Under the pieces are notes generated by a model. It had not been told where the DNA came from. It was given only the letters and a program-made list of their open reading frames with translations, and did no database searches. DNA of 64,000 nucleotides from Plazaster borealis (Eukaryota > Echinodermata > Asteroidea > Forcipulatida > Labidiasteridae). The first letter of the stretch is position 1. The number at the start of each line of letters is the position of its first letter. Positions 1 through 12,200 of the stretch are shown piece by piece. The position numbers and the translations under genes are program-made. The stretch covers positions 7,481,130 through 7,545,129 of the forward strand of contig CM037474.1 in the NCBI GenBank assembly GCA_021014325.1, read 5' to 3'.

Positions 1-2379
1 AAATAGCCCAGCCAAGCAGAAGGTTCTTAGCAACAATTCAACCTTTTCATTATATCGGGGTTGGATCCAGTGAAGGTTTCAACTGTCGGGAGATATTAAA
101 TAGCCGAGCATGTATTTTGTTTGCCTATAGTCTATCTATTCGACGCACTGGTTGCTCTTGCTTAGTTCGTGCTTGCGATCAGTAGGCTGCAAAATATAGT
201 CGAGTGATTATAAAGGGAGTCATTTTAAGATCTTTTAAAGTCACTCGTCTGAATGTGTGTAAAATGCCTACACTACGATACAGGAGAAGTTTTGTTTCTT
301 CACTTTATATAACTTGTGTATTATTCCAACTGCATGGCTGAGGATTCCAGTTGTGCTATATGAATGGGATGGAAGAACGCTGTTGTTCATGGACAATAGA
401 AAAGAACACCCAGATTATCCTAATCGTCTACCGGCCCGCCTTTCACTTGAAGAGCATTTCATCTGTATACATAGCTCCCGCTTTATCAAAATGGGTATCT
501 TGAGTACACTTGACAAGATTTACTTGTGGATGTCTTTGTTTTGGGATGAAGTTTGTGGCACCCCTGCTGGAGGCTTCTAACTCTGCACTCCTCCTGGCTA
601 TTTGGTAAAATTTCAACCTTTTCTATTTTCGCTGTTAATGTCGCATCCCAATTGTTCAATATTGTCCGTCGTGTATATTTGCCGTGCAGTTCACATTGAA
701 GGTAACAAAATACAACTCTAAACTTGCGCTTTTCACGCCGTAAACAATGGAGCCATGAACATTTTGCGATTTATGCCTACATAAAATAAACTAAGTTGAT
801 GTATCAACAAACTTTTTAACAGTTTCAAGAAAATTATGCGAAATAAAGGTATTAATAATCTGGGTAAGGAATCCAGATGTGTATACTTGATTATTTGTTC
901 ACTGATGGAGAGCTAGATGATGGAAAAACTTCCTCTCTTAATATTTACGATGGTAAGCACAATTCACATACGAATTGCATGTTTGTCAGAATACGAACAC
1001 AATATAGTTTATCGTTACTCGGTTAATTTTATTTCTTGGGCATTAATGCCATCCAATAGAATGTTTTAGGTTTGTATTTACCCACTGACATTACTTGGTA
1101 CCTTCAATGACATAGCAACAATGTTGGCTCACGTCCATTTATGACTCCCAAGTGACTGACATGAAACGCAGCACTTTGTCCCCTGAGTTAGCAGCAAATA
1201 TTACACGTACTTTTTGTTCGGTGTTTAGTCTCTCCGTGCTTGTCTTAAAAAAGGGCCTTGTTTGAGACAGTACAACGAAATTCTTGAAATTTAATACGTA
1301 TCTATCAAGACAATATCAATCAAGTTATCTAAACACTCGGGACAAGATTATTCTAATTCAGTATTAATAATGGCATGACGTTTGGCCCGTCTTTATAAAC
1401 TGCATCATTATTTAATGATGGGAATAAAAAATAGTCTGATAACAACCAGAATATAACAATAATGGCATGATGGAATTCTTCAGAGTATTTATGTATATAA
1501 GTTATAAGCCCAATATATTGATATATCGCAGTATATTGATGAAAGTAAATGTGAAATGGACGTGAGTGCAACCAGCGCCCGCCTTACAGGAAGCGTCAAT
1601 GACCCAAAGGGATTTGCTATAGGAAATCATTGCAAATAAAGCTGGCTATATAGCAAGCAGCCGGAGAGACTAAAGCAACCATAATCAGAACCGTAACATG
1701 TTCTCGGTTTTACCTGAAACTTTATACATCCTGGCAATTTATGTTGCATTTATTAGAAAACTTGTTCTAAGTTGGAAGAAATTTTCGTTTTTCAATTCTT
1801 TATACGCATCGAGAGTGCGTAAAAAGTGAGGTAGTCTTTTATCAGTCAAAATATTTTCTTCTGCCATTTAATCAAAAAGGATTATTTCTTCAAAGTATCA
1901 TATTGGCTTTATCAACAATATTTGAGAAAGGGTGCTTTAGTAATCCGAGCCCGAGAGATAAACCTCCATACACAATAAATGTTTTATAATACGGTTTATG
2001 CTCCACCTCATTCCTATACCTTATGAAAACCTTTTGTCGATTTAGGAAAACCAAGCAATTAATTATGGGCTTATAAATATACAGTAAAACTGTAGTGCCA
2101 CAGTCACGGGGGTTTTGCCCCCCCCCCCCCATCCCACAACCGGTGATTATGTGCCCCCCCCCCCATTTCGTCCGATAGCGCCCTCTTTGACTCAACTTCC
2201 TCCAGCCCATGTTAATTTTACCGTAATGGGAACACACACCGGGCCAAAATCCCCTGACACCATCACTGCATGCAGTGACGAATCCACTTGCTGGCACATC
2301 AATACCTGAAAGTAACGTACGTTATAGCGCCCTCAAGTTGTTGGTACAGCACTTCAAAGGATGATCGATAAAACCATGT
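1..2379. other. Flank beyond the 3' end of the CNBD2-like gene; no gene recognised
   Basis: AT-rich sequence with short open frames that resemble no family I know. The longest, an 88-residue frame near the left edge, has no domain and no splice context. Two poly-C tracts near 2117-2130 and 2154-2164 are the only clear structure. The LINE fragment that follows separates this stretch from the gene. Confidence 0.5.
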
Positions 2380-2992
2380 CTCTTCTATCTGCAAATCTGT
2401 GAACTTCCACCTACGTAATCTGTTGCACATTCGTAAATTCATTGGTCACAACACATGTCATCATATTGTTCGTACATCCATAGCATCCCGTCTTGACTAC
2501 TGTAACTCTCTTCTATATGGTTAAACCCAAGGTGAAAAACTCAGACTTCAAACACTCCAAAACCGCGCTGCTCGACTCATTTTTTCAGTTAACTACTCTG
2601 TTGATGCCACTTCTCTCATCACAAATCTTCACTGGTTACCCATCCAGCAGCGTATTTCATTGAAAGTCCTCTTGATGGTATATAAGTGCATACATGGTAT
2701 TGCTCCTCAGTACTTGTGTGATCTTCTCACTTTATATCAACCAGGCAGAGCGGGACTCAGATCGTCTACAGACAAACTTCTTCTTAACATTCCTTTAAGA
2801 TCCAAATCCCTCGGCGATAGGTCTTTCTCAATAGCTGGCCCCAAACTTTGGAACAGCATTCCCATCAACATCATTCCCCGTCTTTTACTATATTTTGGAA
2901 ACGTCTTAAACACTACCTATTCACTACTCCATAGTATTCTTTCTATTCTTGTTCAGCGCTTTGATCTCCCTGTAAAAGCGCTTTATAAATAC

Positions 2993-3047
<55 letters not shown>

Positions 3048-3073
3048 CATTATTATTATTATTATTATTATAA
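2380..3073 (+). mobile_element. 5'-truncated LINE, 3' end of a CR1/L2/Rex-like reverse transcriptase
   Basis: The reading frame carries the usual C-terminal signatures of this LINE group: SRLDYCNSLLYG, LQNRAARLIF, LHWLPIQQRISLKVLLMVYK, then DRSFSIAGPKLWNSIP. The RT core is missing, so the copy is 5'-truncated. A TAA stop directly after SLLYG breaks the frame, so it is dead. The copy ends in GCGCTTTATAAATACTT and then an ATT microsatellite, as expected for elements of this type with a short repeat as 3' tail. It lies just downstream of the last CNBD2-like exon in the opposite orientation and may form part of that gene's 3' region. The clade is inferred from motif memory only. Confidence 0.8.
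2994..3072. repeat. (ATT)n microsatellite, LINE 3' tail
   Basis: About 26 near-perfect ATT units with one ATC interruption, directly abutting the LINE 3' end. This is most simply the expanded tail of that element. Confidence 0.9.
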
Positions 3074-3233
3074 AACTATGTTGCCAAATTTTGTGGACTT
3101 ATTAGGATTTCCGTTACCATACAAAACAAGACCGAGGACCCTACGAGAACTACTCTAGGGGTCGTTGTGCTGAGGTTTTGTGAAAATAATACGGAGCCGA
3201 AATTACTACGCTGACGTTTTACGAGGCACCACG

Positions 3234-6200
3234 TTACAAAGAGTGACCAGGTCTTTTCAATATCGCCCTCTCAGTTTGAAGTTTGCCAACTGTCTCACGA
3301 AGCGTTTTGTCGCGATATTTCTTCCAAGAAAGCTCTTTTTGGAAGTTGTCTTGTAATTCTTCTACGCTGCCGTATGGCGTTACCTGCATGCATTAAAGTA
3401 AACAAAATACACATAGAAATCGATTTAGACATGTACATACCGGGGAAAAATTATATATTTTAAAGCTCACCCTTTATAAAGTTAACCAGTTATCCTAAGG
3501 CCTACCAATCCTCCGGGGAAATATTTCTGTCTGGAATACTATCTAAACGAAATATCAACCGGTTTGCATTGTTTCCACTAAAACGCCGACCAGTGTTGGT
3601 TGAATAGTGTGTTTATCGAAAACTGTATGATGACAATCAAGAACACTCTATTTATACCCCCCCCCCCATGGTATTAAGGCCTACCCATTTTTATAGGGTT
3701 TATTCCACGCGCATCACTCACCGAAAGTCTCATTTGATGAATAAGATGCTCTGGTGCATGCTCAAGGAAGAAATGTTTAGAAAGAACCACACATTCTGCT
3801 CCGTTGCTAACGAGGCTGACGTTTGGCTGGTCACTAAACATCAACTCGGCTAATCCCTTTATTGAAAACATCGATAATATCATCATACTTTAACATTTCA
3901 AATTATTGGTTTCTTTGTAAATTATGTTCTATGATGTAAGTGATTTGATTGATCTGAGTCGTACCCAACGAGAAATGATCTAATCGATACTGTACAAGTT
4001 ACTTTTTAAAAGTTTAAAGAAGAATGCCTGGGAATTGTCCTGAGAAGCATTTCCACCTTAAAGACATGCTTCCAGCAGCACAAGACGTAAATTCTAATCT
4101 CGGTTTGCAAATCGAAAGAAGCCCAACATAAATATAAACGTGACCCGCAAATTTGAAGCATTTTCACGGGTTGATTATAACGAAAACTAGAAGATATAAA
4201 TAACGCATTCTCTTCCGCACACCAATATGCTTCGAATCATGTAATGATGATATTATTCTCAGGTCAAACAAAAGAGAAACATTCAATTGCATTGCCCTGC
4301 AGCTGAGTACGTGTTGTATGGCCACGCAAGTTCAAAACAGTCGTATATGGCTGGTCTTGTGAGATACTGTCCGGATAAAAACTCATATGTACTTTGTTGA
4401 ACAACTATCATTGACGAAATTGTTTCGTTTAATATTTTTACATTTCAGAAAAAAAAATCCATAAAATTGACAACATCTTTTTATAAAAAAAACACGCAGT
4501 GTAGCCACTTGTTATCTTCCGAAGATTTGGACCACAGCAGGCTTACAAATATTACATAGATAAACAATAAATTTATCTTCCATCTTTAAGTTCCACTCTC
4601 TTAGGAAAAAAAGCTAATTTATTATCCTGACAGTATCTCACATATCCAGCCATCTAAAAAAGTTAACGCTTGTCGTGTTGTCATACACGTTTATACTGAA
4701 CTGCATACAAAAAGTTCATTATTTACTCACAAATGCACCTCCCTTTACAAGCAACCGGACGCAGATGTAAACAACATCAGTATCGTTATCTTCTAAAGTA
4801 TTCGTTTTAACCTGGAAATGAGTTATTTAAAATTATAATACTGTGAATAGGCGATTGATTCAACACAATGCAGTAAAACCCATCAATTTGGGGTAATTTT
4901 CAAGTCCTGTATGCAGTTTTTCCCACCATTAAAATGTTTAATCAGACATTGATGTGTGACCGTGGAGAACTATTCCTCCATGCATGTTTAACCAGACATT
5001 GATGTGTGACCACTGAGGACTATTCATCCATGCATGTTTAACCAGACATTGATGTGTGACCACTGAGGACTATTCATCCATGCATGTTCAACCAGACATT
5101 GATGTGTGACCACTACGGACTATTCCTCCATGCATGTTTAATCAGACATTAATGTGTGACCATTGAGGACTATTCCTCCATGCATGTTTAACCAGACATT
5201 GATGTGTGACCACTGAGGACTATTCCTCCATGCATGTTTAACCAGACATTGATGTGTGACCACTGAGGACTATTCCCCCATGCATATTCAACCAGATATT
5301 GATGTGTGACCACTGAGGACTATTCATCCATGCATATTCAACCAGATATTGATGTGTGACCACGGAGGACTATTCCATCATGCATGTTTAACCATAATTG
5401 ATGTGTGACCATGGAGGACTATTCCTCCATGCATGTTCAACCAGACATTGATGTGTGACCATTGAGGACTATTCCTCCATGCATGTTCAACCAGACATTG
5501 ATGTGTGACCACTGAGGACTATTCATCCATGCATGTTTAACCAGACATTGATGTGGATGTTTCACATACATTGATGGGTAACCATGAGGACTATTACACC
5601 ATGCATGTTTAACCATGTTTAACCATGAAGGACTATTCCTCCATAGACATTGATGTGTGACCATGGAGGACTATTCCTCCATGCATGTTTAACCAGACAT
5701 TGATGTGGATGTTTCACATACATTGATGGGTAACCATGAGGACTATTACACCATGCATGTTTAACCATGTTTAACCATGAAGGACTATTCCTCCATGTTT
5801 AACCAGACATTAATGTGTGACCATTGAGGACTATTCCTCCATGCATGTTTAACCAGACATTGATGTGTGACCACTGAGGACTATTCCTCCATCCATGTTT
5901 AACCAGACATTGATGTGTGACCACTGAGGACTATTCCTCCATGCATGTTTAACCATAATTGATGTGTGACCATGGAGGACTATTCCTCCATGGACTATTC
6001 CTCCATGCATGTTTAACCAGACATTGATGTGTGACCATTGAGGACTATTCATCCATGCATGTTCAACCAGACATTGATGTGTGACCACTGAGGACTATTC
6101 ATCCATGCATGTTTAACCAGACATTGATGTGTGACCACTGAGGACTATTCCTCCATGCATGTTCAACCAGACATTGATGTGTGACCACTGAGGACTATTC

Positions 6201-9200
6201 CTCCATGCATGTTTAATCAGACATTAATGTGTGACCATTGAGGACTATTCCTCCATGCATGTTTAACCAGACATTGATGTGTGACCACTGATGACTATTC
6301 CTCCATGCATGTTTAACCAGACATTGATGTGTGACCACTGAGGACTATTCATCCATGCATGTTCAACCAGACATTGATGTGTGACCACTGAGGACTATTC
6401 CTCCATGCATGTTTAACCAGACATTGATGTGTGACCATGGAGGACTATTCATCCATGCATGTTTAACCAGACATTGATGTGTGACCATGGAGGACTATTC
6501 CTCCATGCATGTTCAACCAGACATTGATGTGTGACCACTGAGGACTATTTCTCCATGCATGTTTAACCAGACATTGATGTGTGACCACTGAGGACTATAC
6601 CTCCATGCATGTTTAACCAGACATTGATGTGTGACCATGGAGGACTATTCCTCCATGCATGTTCAACCAGACATTGATGTGTGACCACTGAGGACTATTC
6701 ATCCATGCATGTTCAACCAGACATTGATGTGTGACCATTGAGGACTATTCCTCCATGCATGTTTAACCAGACATTGATGTGTGACCATGGAGGACTATTC
6801 ATCCATGCATGTTCAACCAGACATTGATGTGTGACCATTGAGGACTATTCCTCCATGCATGTTTAACCAGACATTGATGTGTGACCATGGAGGACTATTC
6901 CTCCATGCATGTTCAACCAGACATTGATGTGTGACCACTGAGGACTATTCATCCATGCATGTTCAACCAGACATTGATGTGTGACCATTGAGGACTATTC
7001 CTCCATGCATGTTTAACCAGACATTGATGTGTGACCATGGAGGACTATTCCTCCATGCATGTTTAACCAGACATTGATGTGTGACCACTGAGGACTATTC
7101 CTCCATGCATGTTCAACCAGACATTGATGTGTGACCACTGAGGACTATTCCTCCATGCACGTTCAACCAGACATTGATGTGTGACCATCAGGGACTATTC
7201 CTCCATGCATGTTTAACCAGACATTGATGTGGATGTTTCACATACATTGATGGGTAACCATGAGGACTATTACACCATGCATGTTTAACCATGTTTAACC
7301 ATGAAGGACTATTCCTCCATGTTTAACCAGACATTAGTGTGTGACCATTAAGGACTATTCATCCATGCATGTTTAACCAGACATTGATGTGTGACCACTG
7401 ACGAATATTCCTCCATGCATGTTCAACCAGACATTAATGTGTGACCATTGAGGACTATTCATCCATGCATGTTCAACCAGGCATTGATGTGTGACCACTG
7501 AGGACTATTCCTCCATGCATGTTTAACCAGACATTGATGTGTGACCATTGAGGACTATTCATCCATGCATGTTTAACCAGACATTGATGTATGACCACTG
7601 AGGACTGTTCCTCCAGCCATGTTTAAGCAGACATTGATGGTGACCATTAAGGACTATTCCTCCATGCATGTTTAACCAGACATTGATGTGTGACCACTGA
7701 CGAATATTCCTCCATGCATGTTCAACCAGACATTAATGTGTGACCATTGAGGACTATTCATCCATGCATGTTCAACCAGGCATTGATGTGTGACCACTGA
7801 GGACTATTCCTCCATGCATGTTTAACCAGACATTAATGTGTGACCATTGAGGACTATTCATCCATGCATGTGTTACGATCCAAAAATCTCCAAACTATCC
7901 GTGAATATAAATCACTCAAAAAGCCAAAATATTCTCAAATGCAACAAAGAAATTAAACAAGGTGACACTGATGTATAAGAACACAGAATCCAAGTGATTT
8001 AATGATAAAACTATCAACCACTTCAGTTACCGATTTGGTTTAACAAACACACTGATTGCATAAAACAAGTGTACATTAAAATGGATCTTATACAACATAA
8101 GTATCTTACGGGCTAATACGTCAACCTGGATGAAATACAGGCGAGGATCACAGCAACAGAAGATACACCGAGGATCACATACACTGGCTCTAAAACGATC
8201 AACTCCAGGGGCGGTAAAACAGTTCTTTGCCGATGTGACTATGAGCTATCACGGGGCGAACTCACTCCGAAATATGTCCAGAAGAAGACGAAGCAACAAC
8301 GGGTACACAATCTGACACCCGCCACAAAATATGGGGAAGAAGACCCCAAAATACCGAACTGTAGATTAAGTTCGAAACTGTCCTTTCCGGATTTAAATTA
8401 AGCTCTTTAACTGCACTCGGTCAAAAGCGAACTCTACCAAAAGCTCCTCCAACGAGTTGAATCACAATCACAGAAGTCGTAGCTTCCACCAGTCTTGAGT
8501 ATTTGTGTCCCGTCCTAGATTTACCCCCAGCCCGTATATAAAGGATTTGTGTCGTTTTCTAGAAAGTACTACTCTAGATCATTCTATTAGCACCGACCAC
8601 TAGGGTTAACGACCTTACACACAAAGATTGATTGACAGCGTGCGTTGAACACACGTAACTAATGTACATGTATTAGGATCTCATAACACATGTTCAACCA
8701 GACATTGATGTGTGACCACTGAGGACTATTCCTCCATGCATGTTTAACCAGACATTAACGTGTGACCATTGAGGACTATTCATCCATGCATGTTCAACCA
8801 GACATTGATGTGTGACCACTGATGACTGTTCCTCCATGCATGTTTAACCAGACATTAATGTGTGACCATTGAGGACTATTCATCCATGCATGTTTAACCA
8901 GACATTGATGTGTGACCACTGAGGACTATTCATCCATGCATGTTCAACCAGACATTGATGCGTGACCACTGAGGACTATTCCTCCATGCATGTTTAACCA
9001 GACATTAATGTGTGACCATTGAGGACTATTCATCCATGCATGTTTAACCAGACATTGATGTGTGACCACTGAGGACTATTCCTCCATGCATGTTTAACCA
9101 GATATTGATGCGTGACCTTTGAGGACTATTTGGTTTTGTTTTTTCGCTGATCACTCAATATGGTATGGTTAATCGAGAATATTCGGAATGTTTATTAGAC

Positions 9201-12200
9201 AATCATTAATCTTTCACGAGAACAACCAAACTAGATCCAACGCTAATGGATAAAGCGTACTCGTTGGTTGTTTCAGGGTCATCGGTGTCGAACACCCAGT
9301 GAAACCCACTGCAGTCAATCTTTCTTGGTCAAACAGCAATATTCTTGTTTACCTTTTGACTATGAGCATTGAGATCATCCGCAAATGTGCGGCGTGGTCC
9401 AAAGACAGCCTGCTGTGGTTCTTCTGCAAACAAACAATAGAAACACTATAGCTGTTAAGTGGCGTAACCTGAGGGTGCGGGGTCTGAAGCTACCCCCTCC
9501 TCTTGCCCACCTAAATGAGATCGAAAACTGCACAAATGAATGGTTTGGCACATTAAAACTCCCCCAATTATGTCTTTGCTCCGCTTGCCCCCCCCCCCCA
9601 AATGACAATGTCTGGTTATGCGCCACTGTAACTGTTGCCATTCATTCATTTAAGAAGACCTGTATCAGTCACTTTTTTTAATTTAGGAGACAGCTTTGAC
9701 CCAACATTAATCTTCTCTTTGTTTTTTTTTTGTTTTGTGTGGTTTTTTTTGTGTGGTTTGGGTTTTTTCTTTTTTTTTTTTTGGGGGTTTGGGGTTGTTG
9801 GTTTTTTTTTTTTTTTTTTTTTTGGGGGTTGGGGGTGCCAAACAACATCGTTTACAGCGATATGTTTCCACGTATTTGAAGAAGCAAACATTGGCCATAG
9901 ACTGAGCTAGATATTGTAGACTTACCAGTGTCGTTGTTATCTACGTTGAGTTCCTGGATATAAATCGAAAGAAGAAAAAAATGTTAGTAAGAAATGTTTT
10001 CAATTAATTATAAGGTTTTTTTATGTTTGAAAAAGAAAACCTAATTTTATTCGATGAAGTTCGGAATCAAGTGAGCCTGACGTCTTCGACTTTCTCCAAC
10101 ATCGCATAACTTACGGTAAAGTTATAATCTTCACTTTGAAGTCAACGACATCACGTTGTTATGGTGTTCCATATGTGCCACTCCTTTGGAAAAAAATAAT
10201 TCCGTCGCATTTTTTTTTTTCCGTCGCATTTTTTTTTTTTGCGTCGCATTTTTTTTTTTTGCGTCGCCTTTTTTTTTTTTGGGTCGCATTTTTTTTGGCG
10301 TGGCATTTTTTCCCATTTTTTTGCGTCGCATTTTTTTTGCGTCGCATTTTTTTTTGGCGTCGCATTTTTTTCAGGCGCATATTTTTTTTTCCGTCGCATT
10401 TTTTTTCGTCGCATTTTTTTTTTTGCGTCGCATTTTTTTTTTTTTCCGTCGCATTTCTTTTTTTTCGTCGCATTTTTTTTTTCCCGTCACATTTTTTTTT
10501 TTTCAGGCACATTTTTTTTTTTCAGGCGCATTTTTTTTTCTGAATCGGTCACGTGACCGTCACATGATGTCCATGTGATGATTTTTTGGCTCCGCTATTG
10601 CAGTTGGCGTGTGAACAATTCTATTCTTCTCCTTCAAAATGCGACGCAAAAAAAAAAAATGCGACGCAAAAAAAAAGAAAAAATGCGACGGAATTATTTT
10701 TTTCCAAAGGAGTGGCACATATGGAACACCATACGTTGTGACCTTGCTCATTTGTTGATCACAAAGTTCCAGAGAATGTTCAAGATAGACATTCAAGACA
10801 GTAAATACAATAATAGGCCTACCTTTGTATCTAACTCATTACACAAATCTTCTTGTTCCTCCGTCCTTCCACTATCTTGTTCATCCTCCTCTTCACGTAG
10901 TGTCAATCCAGAGGCTTCAATAGTCCTCCTCAGCTCCTTGCTTTCCCTCTTAGTTGTCTCCATGTCTAGCTGACTATCTTGTTCATCCTCCTCTTCACGT
11001 AGTGTCAATCCAGAGGCTTCAATAATCCTCCTTAGCTCCTTGCTTTCCCTCTTAGTTGTCTCCATGTCTAGCTGACTATGTTCATCGTGACCCGCAGGCG
11101 ATACTAGAGGTAAATCCATGCCGCGGTGAAACAACGATGGTCTTGTTCTTTGCAAGAGGCGTACCTTGTTGCGAAGAAATGAGTTTTCTTTTTTGATGAT
11201 TCTGGCCTCGTGGCGCGAGGGCGGCAGATGACAGACAAGGTTGGGGTGCTTCATACCTATAGATATCTTCCCTTCTGTGTAGGGTGGAAGTCATAAATAT
11301 ATAAGTTAATAATCAACATTGTGGAGGAACATATCGAACATAAACATTTATGTCAATCATGACAATATTCACGATTATTGCCTTAAAGACAGATAGTTTG
11401 CCGTTATAAAGCCAGAAAGGCACTAAACATGCGCAGTGAATATTTGGTTGGACTTGGAAATTTTAACCTCCACAAAAGTTGCCGCAAAACGAAGTCGCCG
11501 CATGGATAGAGTACATTGGTTTCTACTGGTTTAGTTCACTGGTTTCTACGGGTATAGTACATTGGTTGCTACGGGTACAGTACAATGGTTGCTACGGGTT
11601 TAGTACACTGGTTGCTACGGGTGTAGTACATTGGTTGCTGCGGGTATAGTACATTGGTTGCTACGGGTGTAGTACATTGGTTGCTACGGGTATAGTACAT
11701 TGGTTGCTACTGGTAGAGTACAATGGTTGCTACGGATTTAGTACATTGGTTGCTGCGGGTGTAGTACATTGGTTGCTGCGGGTATATAGTACATTGGTTG
11801 CTGCGGGTGTAGTACATTGGTTGCTACGGGTATAGTACATTGGTTGCTACGGGTACAGTACAATGGTTGCTACGGGTTTAGTACACTGGTTGCTACGGGT
11901 GTAGTACATTGGTTGCTGCGGGTATAGTACATTGGTTGCTGCGGGTATATAGTACATTGGTTGCTACGGGTTTAGTACACTGGTTGCTACGGGTTTAGTA
12001 CACTGGTTGCTACGGGTGTAGTACATTGGTTGCTACGGGTATAGTACATTGGTTGCTGTGGGTATAGTACATTGGTTGCTGCGGGTATAGTTCATTGGTT
12101 GCTACGGGTATAGTACATTGGTTGCTACGGGTATAGTACATTGGTTGCTACGGGTACAGTACAATGGTTGATACGGGTTTAGTACACTGGTTGCTACGGG

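Noticed and set aside
314..580. 88-codon open frame at the left edge
   Set aside because: No recognisable domain, no splice continuity and no neighbouring exon; cannot be supported as a gene.
5437..6088. Open frames with repeated HINVWLNMHGG-type peptides
   Set aside because: Translation of the 50-bp satellite; period and variation follow the DNA repeat, with no splice or start context.
4931..9131. CRISPR-like array
   Set aside because: Units are contiguous with no unique spacers, in a eukaryotic intron; it is a satellite.
10136..10578. Several overlapping open frames of 100-140 codons, rich in Phe or Lys
   Set aside because: They are read from the poly-T/CGTCGCA hairpin core on both strands; composition is explained by the repeat.
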